Assembly: GCF_010994755.1 (NCBI RefSeq)
Contig: NZ_WHSB02000014.1
Location: 62,001-126,000 of the forward strand
DNA: 64,000 bases
Reading direction: 5' to 3'
From: Shinella lacus
GTDB lineage: Bacteria > Pseudomonadota > Alphaproteobacteria > Rhizobiales > Rhizobiaceae
A program made the translations under genes and the position numbers. This document shows, piece by piece, positions 42,643 to 51,220 of the stretch. Each line of letters opens with the position of its first letter. Position 1 is the stretch's first letter. The notes under the pieces were generated by a model. It saw only the letters and a program-made list of their open reading frames with translations. It was not told the origin of the DNA and ran no database searches.

Positions 42643-43368
42643 ATGACCGCCGTTCCGACGACCAACGACCCACGCCCACCGCTCCTGCTGCTGCCGGGCA
42701 CCGCCTGTGATGCCAGGGTATTTGCGCCGCTGATCGACAGGCTCGGCGATTATCCGGTGCTGATCGGCGATATGGGCGCGGCGACAACCATGCCCGATCT
42801 CGCCGAGGCGGTCCTCGCCGCCGCGCCGCCGTTTTTCCTGCTTGCCGGCTTTTCACTGGGCGGCATCTGCGCGCTCGAAATGGTCGCCCGCGCGCCGCAG
42901 CGCATCGGCGGGCTTGCTCTGATCGATGCGACGGCGCGGCCCGATCCGCCGGCGAACGCGGCGGTACGGCGCAAGTCCGTCGCGGATGCCCGTGAAAAGG
43001 GCATGGACGGCTTCATCCTCGATGCCTGGCCGCGGCTGGTCGCCGCGGGCAACGTCGACAATGCCGGCCTGCGCGACACGATCGTCGCCATGGCGCGTGA
43101 CTGCGGACCGGACCGGCTGGCGGAGCAGGCGGAGGTTGCCATCCATCGCGTTGACAGCCGGCCGCGACTGGGCGCCATCGCGCAGCCCACGCTGGTGCTG
43201 GCCGGCGCCGAGGAGCAGGTTTGTCCGCTGGAAGCGCAACACGAGATTGCGGCCGGCATTGCGGGCGCGCAACTTCATCTCATCGCGGATGCGGGACATT
43301 TCGCGCCGCTGGAAAACCCTGAAGCCATGGCGCTCCATCTGCGGCGCTGGCTGAACACTCTATCGTAA
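42643..43368 (+). CDS. Alpha/beta hydrolase
   Basis: A 241-residue alpha/beta-fold hydrolase. It has LLLLPGTACDARVF as the oxyanion region, the nucleophile Ser in LLAGFSLGGICALEM near residue 77, LVLAGAEEQVCPLE with an acidic residue, and the catalytic His in IADAGHFAPLENPE. An ester or lactone is the likeliest target. ATG 42643 is chosen because similarity starts there; AAAAGGAG lies further upstream (42605-42612). It leads the operon with the second double-SnoaL gene. Confidence 0.85.
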   Translation: MTAVPTTNDPRPPLLLLPGTACDARVFAPLIDRLGDYPVLIGDMGAATTMPDLAEAVLAAAPPFFLLAGFSLGGICALEMVARAPQRIGGLALIDATARPDPPANAAVRRKSVADAREKGMDGFILDAWPRLVAAGNVDNAGLRDTIVAMARDCGPDRLAEQAEVAIHRVDSRPRLGAIAQPTLVLAGAEEQVCPLEAQHEIAAGIAGAQLHLIADAGHFAPLENPEAMALHLRRWLNTLS

Positions 43369-43398
43369 CCCCGACAGGATCGAATGGAAGGACATGTC

Positions 43399-44556
43399 AT
43401 GAGCGAGGACGACGCCAAGGGCGCAAAAACCGTGGCGCAGAGCCAGCGCAAGGAACCGGTGGAACAGGTGTTGCAGGTCGAGCGCCGCGACTATACCGAG
43501 CTTGCGCCCATCGGGCGTGCGCGCGGCCAGTCGCTGGAGGGTTTCGACGAGATCTATACCGACATCGTTGATTATATCGTGCGCTGTACGCACCGGATCT
43601 GGGACGAGCGCGACATCGGCCTGATCTATTCGCACTACACGCACAATTGCGTGCTCTACGGCACGCTCGGCACGATCTACAATCGCGAGGACGTGGTGCG
43701 CGACACGATCCAGCGGCTCGTCTCGCTGCCGGAGCGGCGCGGCATGGCGACCCAGGTCCTGTGGCGCGGCAATGATGTGGAGGGGTTTTACACCTCGCAC
43801 CTCGTCACCGGCTCCGGCCGGCACACGCAGTTCGGCCATTACGGCCAGCCGACGGGGCGCACCTTCGTGTCGCGCACCATCGCCGACTGCATGATCCACC
43901 GCAACAAGATCTACCGTGAGTGGGTGGTGGCCGATACGATGGCGATCATCAAGCAGCTCGGCCTCGATCCGCACGGCTTTGCCGAAAAGCTCGCAAAGTC
44001 CTCGTTCGACAAGGGCCTGCTGTCGCTCGATATCGGCGAGAACCGCCGGCTGCTCGGGCAATATCCGCCGGAAGCAGAAGCGGACGTCTCGATCGCGCAT
44101 AACGATCTGGAGGCGCATACGCTGCGCTGGCTGCACGACATGTTCAACGGGCGCATGTTCGGCCGCATCAAGGATGTCTATGCGCCGACCTGCCAGTATC
44201 ACGGGCCGCTGATGAAGGAGCTTTACGGCATCGCCGCCGTGACGCACCAGCATCTCGGCCTGATCGGCTCGATCCCGGATGCCGCGTTCACCGCGCAGCA
44301 CATCTGCTCCAACCCCTGCGAGGAGGGTGGCACCAAGGTTGCGGTGCGCTGGCTGATGGAAGGCCACCACCTCGGCTACGGCATATTGCAGGAACTCGGC
44401 GAGCCGACCGGCGCCCGCCTGCAGGTGATGGGCATGACGCATTTCCACTACAAGGACGGCAAGATCGTCGACGAGTGGAACGTCTATGACGAGCTGTCGC
44501 TGCTGGTGCAGGTCAAGCTCGCCGAGCTTGCCCGCCAGTCGGGCAGCGCCGACTGA
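43399..44556 (+). CDS. Double SnoaL/NTF2-like protein, second copy
   Basis: A 385-residue protein homologous along its length to 28238-29446. The first half includes VDYIVRCTHRIWDERDIGLI, YNREDVVRDTIQRLV and GHYGQPTGRTFVSRTIADCM. The second includes RWLHDMFNGRMFGRIKDVYA, GEPTGARLQVMGMTHFHY and VDEWNVYDELSLLVQ. ATG 43399 follows GGAAGGA. The two copies have diverged enough to suggest different substrates or a heteromer. Its role is unknown; the family fold supports isomerisation, cyclisation or hydration. Confidence 0.78.
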   Translation: MSEDDAKGAKTVAQSQRKEPVEQVLQVERRDYTELAPIGRARGQSLEGFDEIYTDIVDYIVRCTHRIWDERDIGLIYSHYTHNCVLYGTLGTIYNREDVVRDTIQRLVSLPERRGMATQVLWRGNDVEGFYTSHLVTGSGRHTQFGHYGQPTGRTFVSRTIADCMIHRNKIYREWVVADTMAIIKQLGLDPHGFAEKLAKSSFDKGLLSLDIGENRRLLGQYPPEAEADVSIAHNDLEAHTLRWLHDMFNGRMFGRIKDVYAPTCQYHGPLMKELYGIAAVTHQHLGLIGSIPDAAFTAQHICSNPCEEGGTKVAVRWLMEGHHLGYGILQELGEPTGARLQVMGMTHFHYKDGKIVDEWNVYDELSLLVQVKLAELARQSGSAD

Positions 44557-44565
44557 TCCGCCGAT

Positions 44566-44597
44566 GAGAGGGGCGGGCCGAGGCGGCCCGTCCCCTC
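44566..44597. terminator. GC-rich hairpin between convergent genes
   Basis: GAGGGG-CGGGCC pairs with GGCCCG-TCCCCTC apart from a one-base bulge, between the ends of the SnoaL and tetR genes. A-run on one side gives no T-tract after the stem in either direction except weakly, so termination is likely but not certain. Confidence 0.4.
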
Positions 44598-44603
44598 AAA
44601 AAA

Positions 44604-45257
44604 CTAGCGACACACCAGTCGCATGATCGTCTCGATGTTGAAGTGGATGCGGCCTTCCAGCGCATCCTTGGCCATCAGGTCGCGGTCGTAGATGATCGAG
44701 CCGGTGAAGCGGTTGGTCAGGTAGTAGTAGTTGACAGCGGCGATGGTGATGTTGAGCTGCACGGGGTCGACGCCCTCGCGGAAAACGCCCTCCCTTATGC
44801 CGCGCTCCAGCAGCGTGTCGACCATGCTGACGAGCTTGCGGCTCGATGCCTTGACGATCTCCGATTTTTTCAAATGCTTGCCCCGGTGCAGGTTCTCGCT
44901 GTTGACGAGCGTCAGAAATTCCGGGTTCTTCAGGTAATATTCCCAGGTGAAGCGCACGAGTTTTTCAAGCGCCGCCTTGGGGTCGAGATCCTCCAGGTGG
45001 AGCTTCTGCTCGGCGCTGCGGATGTCGAGATAGACCTCCTCCAGCACCGTCTGGAACAGGCCCTCCTTGCTCTCGAAATAGTGGTAGATCATGCGCTTGT
45101 TGGCCTTCGCCTTTTCGGCGATGTCGTCCACCCGCGCCCCACCCAAGCCATTCTTTGCGAACTCTTTTTTCGCCGCATCGAGAATGCGCGCCTTGGTGGC
45201 TTCCGCGTCCCGGATGCGCGGCTTGCGGACCGGTTTTTCTGTCTGTTCGCTCGTCAT
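44604..45257 (-). CDS. TetR-family transcriptional regulator of the second half of the island
   Basis: A 217-residue TetR/AcrR repressor. The helix-turn-helix is in ATKARILDAAKKEFAKNGLG, GARVDDIAEKAKANKRMIYH, YFESKEGLFQTVLEEVYLDI (about residues 20-75), followed by a helical ligand domain (FTWEYYLKNPEFLTLVNSEN). It is divergent from the CUT2 importer operon, with the palindrome at 45400 between them. The same palindrome recurs at 55268, 58724 and 58829, so it likely controls the whole acyl-CoA part of the island. An acyl-CoA or the imported compound may be the inducer. Confidence 0.9.
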   Translation of the reverse strand: MTSEQTEKPVRKPRIRDAEATKARILDAAKKEFAKNGLGGARVDDIAEKAKANKRMIYHYFESKEGLFQTVLEEVYLDIRSAEQKLHLEDLDPKAALEKLVRFTWEYYLKNPEFLTLVNSENLHRGKHLKKSEIVKASSRKLVSMVDTLLERGIREGVFREGVDPVQLNITIAAVNYYYLTNRFTGSIIYDRDLMAKDALEGRIHFNIETIMRLVCR

Positions 45258-45399
45258 GCTCGGGGCCTGTCCTTTGCGCAGTCGGGATGTCTTGCCTGCA
45301 ACTCATACACGTACAGATCGCCGTCCGTCAAAGCGGGTCGCGACGATTGCGTGGCGCGCGGCTGTTGAAAACCACTTGACTTGGGGGAAACTAAAGAAG

Positions 45400-45413
45400 T
45401 AACTAGTTAGTGC
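45400..45413. promoter_or_regulatory. TetR-type operator, site 1
   Basis: TAACTAGTTAGTGC, matching 12 of 14 bases of the perfect palindrome TAACTAGTTAGTTA seen at 55268. Lies between tetR and the CUT2 binding-protein gene. Confidence 0.65.
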
Positions 45414-45531
45414 GTTAAGTGGCGTGAGAGACGCTCTGAGGCACTTCGGGCGAAAGCCGGGAGCGACCTTCGGGTCCGTCGAGCCGGCCGCGGCGCGGGA
45501 AGCGTTTCAATTGGGGAATCGGGAGGAACCT

Positions 45532-46647
45532 ATGTCGACCTTTATCAAGGATTTCATCGAGCGGGAGACGGTCAGCCGTCGCAACTTCTTGCTGGCGACC
45601 GCCGCCGGCCTCGGCGCCGTCGCGGCACCCGGCCTGCTTGGCCGCGGCGCAGCCCATGCCGCCCTGACGGACCCGGCGATTGCCTGGAGCTACCGCGACC
45701 GGGCGTCGGCCTACTGGAACTCGGTCATCGCCGGCGGCGAGGCCTTCGTGGAATCGCTCGGCAAGCCGAAGAGCGCGCTGGTGAGCCTCATCAACGAGGG
45801 CTCGACGGAAAAGTCGCTCGCCGACATCAAGGCGTTCCTCGCCAAGAACAACGGCAATTGCGCCATCGCCTGCGACGCCAATGACAGCCCGAATGCGCGC
45901 CCCGTCGTGGAAGCCGTGCAGGCGGCCGGCGCCTATATCTCGACCATCTGGAACAAGACCGACGACCTGCATCCGTGGGATTTCGGCGACAACTACGTCT
46001 CGCACATGACCTGGTCGGACGAGCAGCCGGCCGAGCAGACCGCCCGCATTCTCTTCGAGGCGATGGGCGGCGAGGGTGGCGTCGTGCATCTCGGCGGCAT
46101 CGCGGCCAACAACCCGGCGGTCGAGCGCCTCAACGGCCTGAAGAATGCGCTGAAGGATTTCCCGAACATCGAGCTCCTCGATGCGCAGCCCGCCGACTGG
46201 GACACCCAGAAGGGTGCTGCCCTGATGGCCTCCTTCCTCACGCGCTACGGCGACAAGATTAAGGGCGTGCACTGCGCCAATGACAACATCGCCTATGGCG
46301 TCATCGAAGCCTTGCGGGCAGAAGGCATCGAGGACATGCCGATCGTCGCCTATGACGGCAATCCGGAAGCCGTGCAGATGGTCATGGACGGCCAGCTTCT
46401 CGCCACCGTCTTCACCAATCCCCATTGGGGCGGGGGCATCAGCGCGGCGCTCGCCTACCATGCCGCGATCGGCAGCTTCAAACCCTCCGAAGAGCCGAAG
46501 GAACACCGCGAATTCTACGGCCCGTCAATCCTCGTCACGGCCAAGGACGCGGCGGAATTCAAGGCGAAATATCTCGATTCCGTGCCGGTCTACGACTGGA
46601 AAGACTTCTGGGGGCCGTCGAACGGCCAGATCCAGTACAAGGCCTAA
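45532..46647 (+). CDS. ABC importer (CUT2/ribose type) solute-binding protein, Tat-exported
   Basis: A 371-residue periplasmic binding protein. The N-terminus has a twin-arginine signal (VSRRNFLLATAAGLGAVAAP), so it is exported folded. The mature part follows the ribose-binding fold: NEGSTEKSLADIKAFLAKNN, HLGGIAANNPAVERLNGL, HCANDNIAYGVIEALRAEGI, MPIVAYDGNPEAVQMVMDGQ. GGGAGGAA precedes ATG 45532. A hairpin after its stop may balance expression against the permeases. The ligand is unknown, probably sugar- or polyol-like. Confidence 0.9.
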   Translation: MSTFIKDFIERETVSRRNFLLATAAGLGAVAAPGLLGRGAAHAALTDPAIAWSYRDRASAYWNSVIAGGEAFVESLGKPKSALVSLINEGSTEKSLADIKAFLAKNNGNCAIACDANDSPNARPVVEAVQAAGAYISTIWNKTDDLHPWDFGDNYVSHMTWSDEQPAEQTARILFEAMGGEGGVVHLGGIAANNPAVERLNGLKNALKDFPNIELLDAQPADWDTQKGAALMASFLTRYGDKIKGVHCANDNIAYGVIEALRAEGIEDMPIVAYDGNPEAVQMVMDGQLLATVFTNPHWGGGISAALAYHAAIGSFKPSEEPKEHREFYGPSILVTAKDAAEFKAKYLDSVPVYDWKDFWGPSNGQIQYKA

Positions 46648-46656
46648 AGTAGGCCC

Positions 46657-46680
46657 GGCGGCAGCCCGAGCGCTGCCGCC
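46657..46680 (+). terminator. Intra-operon hairpin after the CUT2 binding protein
   Basis: GGCGGCAGC pairs perfectly with GCTGCCGCC over a 6-base loop, followed by ACTTTTCTT. Partial terminator or mRNA-stabilising stem between binding protein and permease. Confidence 0.6.
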
Positions 46681-46714
46681 ACTTTTCTTACATTAAATCT
46701 CATCGGGAAGAGGG

Positions 46715-47689
46715 GTGTCTGACGTGACACGTCGCCTATCGCGCGAAACCTTGATCAAGTGGGCGCCGCTCTTGGTGCTGCTCGCACTCGTGATCTTTTT
46801 CACGGCGCTCAATCCAACCTTCTTCTCGCTGCGGAATTTTGCGCGCATCGCGATCGCCTCGGCGCCCGCGCTGATGGTCGCCGTCGGCGTCACCTTCATC
46901 ATCGTCATGGGATCGATCGACCTTTCCATGGAAGGCACGATCTCGCTGACCGCGGTCGCCTTCGCCTTCATCTTCGCCCAGTTCGGCGGGTCGCTCGGCG
47001 GCATGGGCTGGATCGCCATTCCGCTGGTGCTGGTGCTCGGCGGCGCGATCGGGCTGCTCAACGGCATTGTGCATGTGAAGCTCAGGATACCCTCCTTCAT
47101 GGCGAGCCTCGCCATGGGCTTCGTCGGCACGGGGGCTGCCATCCTGCTTACCGGCGGCGATATCGTGAAGGTCAGCGACGCGGCGTTCCGCGGGCTGCTC
47201 ACCGTGCGCTGGCTCGGTTTCCCGCTGATGGTCTACATCGCCGCCTTCTTCCTCTTCGTCGCCTGGTTCATCCAGACCCACACGACGCTCGGCCGCAATT
47301 TCTACGCCGTCGGCGGCGGCGAGGACCTGGCGCATGCCTCGGGCCTCAACGTCACCCGGGTGCGCGTCACGGGTTTTGCGCTGGCGGGCGTCTTCTATGC
47401 CATCGCCGCCATCCTCGTCGTCGCCCGCATCGGCCAGGCGGAATCGGTGACGGGCTCGAACTTCATGTTCGTCTCCATCACCTCCGTCGTCGTCGGCGGC
47501 GTGGCGCTGTGGGGCGGCATCGGCGGCGTGTGGAATGCGCTGGTCGGCGTGCTCATCGTCGGCGTCATCGACAATGGCATGGTCGTCATCGGCCTGCCGG
47601 ATTTCGTCCAGGACGGGGTGCTGGGCCTGCTCGTCATCGTTGCCGTCGTGCTGTCGACAGACCGCAAGATGGTTTCCTTCGTGAAGTGA
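46715..47689 (+). CDS. ABC importer permease (RbsC-type), first of two
   Basis: A 324-residue inner-membrane permease of the branched-chain/ribose superfamily. It has ISLTAVAFAFIFAQFGGSLG, NGIVHVKLRIPSFMASLAMG, and the conserved GRNFYAVGGGEDLAHASGLN in the cytoplasmic loop. The start is GTG 46715 behind GGGAAGAGG. With the permease at 49213 it forms a heterodimer around the central ATPase gene. Confidence 0.92.
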   Translation: MSDVTRRLSRETLIKWAPLLVLLALVIFFTALNPTFFSLRNFARIAIASAPALMVAVGVTFIIVMGSIDLSMEGTISLTAVAFAFIFAQFGGSLGGMGWIAIPLVLVLGGAIGLLNGIVHVKLRIPSFMASLAMGFVGTGAAILLTGGDIVKVSDAAFRGLLTVRWLGFPLMVYIAAFFLFVAWFIQTHTTLGRNFYAVGGGEDLAHASGLNVTRVRVTGFALAGVFYAIAAILVVARIGQAESVTGSNFMFVSITSVVVGGVALWGGIGGVWNALVGVLIVGVIDNGMVVIGLPDFVQDGVLGLLVIVAVVLSTDRKMVSFVK

Positions 47690-47699
47690 GGCGCGCGCC

Positions 47700-49205
47700 A
47701 TGTATCAGCTCAAAGCCGTCGACAAGAAATTCCCCGGCGTCCACGCCCTGAAGGCCATCGACTTCCATGTCGAGCGCGGCGAGATCGTCGGCCTGGTCGG
47801 CGAGAACGGCGCCGGCAAGTCCACCCTGATGAAGGTCATCTACGGCGCCTACCAGCCGGATGGCGGCCAGGTCCTCATCAAGGGCGTGCCGGTGCGGTTT
47901 GCCAATCCGCGCCAGGCGATGGAAAAGGGCATCGGGATGGTGTTCCAGGAACAGTCGCTCATCCCCAACCTCACCGTCATGGAAAACATCTTCCTCGGCT
48001 ATGAACAGCAGTTCGTGCGCTTCGGCGTGGTCGACTGGAAGGCGATGGCGCGGGCCGCCAAGGCCCAGCTCGCCAAGGTGAAGCTCGACATCGATCCCGG
48101 CATGGTGACGTCGAAACTCTCCTTCGCCCAGCGCCAGCTCGTCGAGCTTGCCAAGGTGCTGACGCTGGAGGAGCGGGTGAAGGGCGACCTCGTCATCCTG
48201 CTCGACGAGCCCACCTCGGTTCTCTCCAAGGAAGAAGTGCAGCTTCTCTTCAAGCTGGTGCGGGAACTGACCACCCGCGCCTCCTTCATCTTCGTCTCGC
48301 ACCGCATGGACGAGGTGATGGACCTGTCGGACCGCATCTATGTCATGAAGGACGGTGCGGTGGTCGACGTGGTGGCGCGCGGCGGCGCGACGGCGGAGGC
48401 CATCCAGCACAAGATGGTCGGCCGCAACGTCGACAAGCAATATTACCGCGAGCACCTGCAGGCGCCCTATGACGCCTCGAAAGTGCTGGTCGAGATGGAC
48501 CGCGTCGGCCTGCCCGGCCGCATCCAGGACATTTCGCTGAAGCTGCATGCCGGCGAAGTGCTGTGTCTCGTCGGCACGGAGGGCTCCGGCCGCGAGGCTA
48601 TTCTCCGCACCATCTACGGCATGCTGTCGGCAACGACGGGGCAACTACGCATCAAGGGCGAGGACGCGGCCGGCTATTCGCCCCGCCACGCGGTCGCCCA
48701 TGGCGTCGGCTACGTGCCGCGCGAGCGCAAGGTCGAGGGTATCGTCGCCGGCATGAATGTCTACGAGAACATGACGCTGTCGCAGATGAAGAACCATTCG
48801 CGCGGCGGCGTGCTGCGCGTGGCCGAAGAGCGAGCGCTGGCGCGCGACTGGATCAAGAAACTCTCGATCAAGGCGCATTCCGAATTCGCCGATTGCGGCA
48901 ACCTTTCCGGCGGCAACCAGCAGAAGGTGGTGCTCGCGAAATGGCGCTCCGGCGGCTCGGACATCATGCTGCTCGACCACCCAACACGCGGCCTCGACAT
49001 CGGCGCCAAGGAAGATGTCTACGACATGATCCGCGCCATGAGTGCGGCCGGCGTCGGCATCGTGCTCGTGGCCGATACGCTCGAAGAGGCGATCGGCCTG
49101 TCGCACACCATCATCGTCGTCAAGGACGGTCGCATCCAGAAGCAGTTCGCCTGCGAGCCGGGCGCCAAGCCCACGCCCTACGACCTCCTGCACTACATGA
49201 TCTGA
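47700..49205 (+). CDS. ABC importer double ATPase (RbsA-type)
   Basis: A 501-residue fused ATPase. The N-terminal half is intact: Walker A VGENGAGKSTLMKVI, signature-like LSFAQRQLVELAKVL, Walker B LVILLDEPTSVLS. The C-terminal half has the degenerate Walker A VGTEGSGREAILRT usual for RbsA, the signature LSGGNQQKVVLAKW, and MLLDHPTRGLDIGAKEDV, where the usual catalytic Glu of Walker B is His. Only one of the two ATP sites may therefore be active. It drives the two flanking permeases. Confidence 0.93.
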   Translation: MYQLKAVDKKFPGVHALKAIDFHVERGEIVGLVGENGAGKSTLMKVIYGAYQPDGGQVLIKGVPVRFANPRQAMEKGIGMVFQEQSLIPNLTVMENIFLGYEQQFVRFGVVDWKAMARAAKAQLAKVKLDIDPGMVTSKLSFAQRQLVELAKVLTLEERVKGDLVILLDEPTSVLSKEEVQLLFKLVRELTTRASFIFVSHRMDEVMDLSDRIYVMKDGAVVDVVARGGATAEAIQHKMVGRNVDKQYYREHLQAPYDASKVLVEMDRVGLPGRIQDISLKLHAGEVLCLVGTEGSGREAILRTIYGMLSATTGQLRIKGEDAAGYSPRHAVAHGVGYVPRERKVEGIVAGMNVYENMTLSQMKNHSRGGVLRVAEERALARDWIKKLSIKAHSEFADCGNLSGGNQQKVVLAKWRSGGSDIMLLDHPTRGLDIGAKEDVYDMIRAMSAAGVGIVLVADTLEEAIGLSHTIIVVKDGRIQKQFACEPGAKPTPYDLLHYMI

Positions 49206-49212
49206 GGGACCA

Positions 49213-50154
49213 ATGGATATTCAGCGCCTCAAACCGCACCTGCCCTGGATCACGCTGGTCGTGCTCGTCGCGATCGTCGGCTTTACCGATCCGGGCTTTT
49301 TGCGCCCGTCCAACCTGCTCGGCCTTGCCGGCGATATCGTGCCGCTGTTCATCATGGCGCTCGGGCTGACCTTCGCCATCTATATCGGCGGCATCGACCT
49401 GTCCGCCCAGTCCATGGCCAACATGGTGACGGTCATCGCCTCCGTCTACCTCGCCTCGATGGGCGCCTGGGTCGCGGTGTTCTGCGTGGCCGCCGGCTTC
49501 CTGCTCGGCATGCTGTCGGGCTACGTCACGACGCGGCTCTTCGTGCCCTCCTTCATCTCGACGCTCGCCATCGGCGGCGTCGCCTTCTCCATCGCACAAT
49601 GGCTTTCCGGCCAGCGCGCGCTCAACATGGATGCCGTCCAGCGCAACGAGACCTTCGGCTGGATGATCGGCCGCACCTGGGGCGTGCCGCATGAGCTGTT
49701 GATCGCCGCGGTGCTGGTCGCCATCTGCCTGTTCATCGAGCGGCGAACGACGCTGGGGCGGGCGCTCAAAGCGGTCGGCGCCGGCGAGCTTGCGGCGGCG
49801 GCCTCGGGCCTCAACGTCGCGCGCTACAAGATCCTCGCCTTTGCGATTTCCGGCGCACTTGCCGCCATTGCCGGCCTGCTCTTCGCGGTGAAACTCTCGG
49901 GCGGCGCGCCGACGATTGCCAACGGCTTCCTGCTGCCGGCCATCGTGGCCGTGCTGGTGGGTGGCACGCCGCTCACCGGCGGCGTCGGCGGGGTGGTCAA
50001 TACGGTTGTCGGCACGCTCATCGTCGCCGTCATACGCGCCTCGATGCTCTATTTCGAGATCGACGCGACGCGCCAGCAGATGGTGTTCGGCATCGTGCTG
50101 ATCGTCGCCATCGCGCTCACCATCGACCGCGCCAAGCTGCGCACCGTGAAGTGA
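49213..50154 (+). CDS. ABC importer permease (RbsC-type), second
   Basis: A 313-residue permease of the ribose type, with many membrane helices (LLGLAGDIVPLFIMALGLTF, GGIDLSAQSMANMVTVIASV) and the loop GRALKAVGAGELAAAASGLN. Distinct from the permease at 46715, so the channel is a heterodimer. It begins 7 bases after the ATPase gene and is followed by the dehydrogenase genes in the same operon. Confidence 0.92.
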   Translation: MDIQRLKPHLPWITLVVLVAIVGFTDPGFLRPSNLLGLAGDIVPLFIMALGLTFAIYIGGIDLSAQSMANMVTVIASVYLASMGAWVAVFCVAAGFLLGMLSGYVTTRLFVPSFISTLAIGGVAFSIAQWLSGQRALNMDAVQRNETFGWMIGRTWGVPHELLIAAVLVAICLFIERRTTLGRALKAVGAGELAAAASGLNVARYKILAFAISGALAAIAGLLFAVKLSGGAPTIANGFLLPAIVAVLVGGTPLTGGVGGVVNTVVGTLIVAVIRASMLYFEIDATRQQMVFGIVLIVAIALTIDRAKLRTVK

Positions 50155-50164
50155 GGCACAGGCC

Positions 50165-51199
50165 ATGAGCACCATGCGCGCGGCAGTCCTCACCGCCCCG
50201 AAACGCTTCGAACTGCGCGACGTCCCCGTGCCGGCCATCGGCCCGGAGGATGTGCTGGTGCGGGTCACGCGCACCGGCATCTGCGGCACCGACATCCATA
50301 TCTTCAACGGCCACTACGCCGCCGACAAATTGCCGCTGATCCCCGGCCACGAATTCTGCGGGACGATCGCGGAGCGCGGCGCGAATGTTCGCCAGCTCGC
50401 CATCGGCACGCGCGTCGTGGTCGATATCAACATCGGCTGCGGCACCTGCTTCTTCTGCCGCCGCAACGAGGTGCTGAACTGCGCCGAGGTCACCCAGGTC
50501 GGCATCGGCCGCGACGGCGCCTTTGCCGAATTCGTCGCGGTGCCGGCGCGGCTCGCGATCCCCGTGACGGGCAACATTGCCGACGAGGTTCTGGCGCTCA
50601 CCGAGCCCGTCGCCTGCGTCGTTCGCGCGGCGCGCAAGGCGCGGGCGGCGTTCGGCCAGTCGGTCGTCATCTTCGGCGCCGGGCCGATCGGCAACCTGCA
50701 CGTGCAGATGATGCGCCTCACCGGAGCCGCCCCGATCATCGTCACCGACCTCTCGGCCGAGCGCTGCCGCATGGCGATCGAGGCGGGGGCCGATGCCGCG
50801 GTGTCCGATCCGAGCCGTCTGAAGCAGACCGTGCTGGAGATGACCGGCGGGCGCGGCGCGGACCTAGTGATCGAAAGCGTCGGCAACAGAAGGCTCTACG
50901 AGCAGGCCTTCGATCTGGCACGCCGCGGCGGCCATGTCGCCTTCTTCGGCATCACGCCGCCGGGCGACACGGTGCCGGTCGACATCCTCAAGACCGTGCT
51001 GGAGGAGGGCAGCCTGAAGGGCTCCGTCGCCGGCATGGGCGAGGACATGCACGACGCGCTGACGCTGCTGTCGCATGGCCGTTTCCGGACGGAGGATTTC
51101 ACGCGGGCGAGCTATCCGCTGGAGCGCATCCAGGAGGCCTTCGAGACGCTGGCCGACCGGCCGCAGGACCTGAAGACGCAAATCGCCATCGCGGCATAA
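50165..51199 (+). CDS. Zinc-dependent medium-chain alcohol/polyol dehydrogenase
   Basis: A 344-residue MDR-type dehydrogenase, like threonine/sorbitol dehydrogenases. Catalytic zinc ligands are in GICGTDIHIF and PGHEFCGTI; structural zinc cysteines in GCGTCFFCRRNEVLNC; the NAD loop is VIFGAGPIGNLHVQ near residue 172. It oxidises a secondary or primary alcohol of the imported compound, by family. Located directly after the importer, 10 bases behind the permease. Confidence 0.92.
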   Translation: MSTMRAAVLTAPKRFELRDVPVPAIGPEDVLVRVTRTGICGTDIHIFNGHYAADKLPLIPGHEFCGTIAERGANVRQLAIGTRVVVDINIGCGTCFFCRRNEVLNCAEVTQVGIGRDGAFAEFVAVPARLAIPVTGNIADEVLALTEPVACVVRAARKARAAFGQSVVIFGAGPIGNLHVQMMRLTGAAPIIVTDLSAERCRMAIEAGADAAVSDPSRLKQTVLEMTGGRGADLVIESVGNRRLYEQAFDLARRGGHVAFFGITPPGDTVPVDILKTVLEEGSLKGSVAGMGEDMHDALTLLSHGRFRTEDFTRASYPLERIQEAFETLADRPQDLKTQIAIAA

Positions 51200-51220
51200 A
51201 CAATCGAAGTAGAGGATCCC

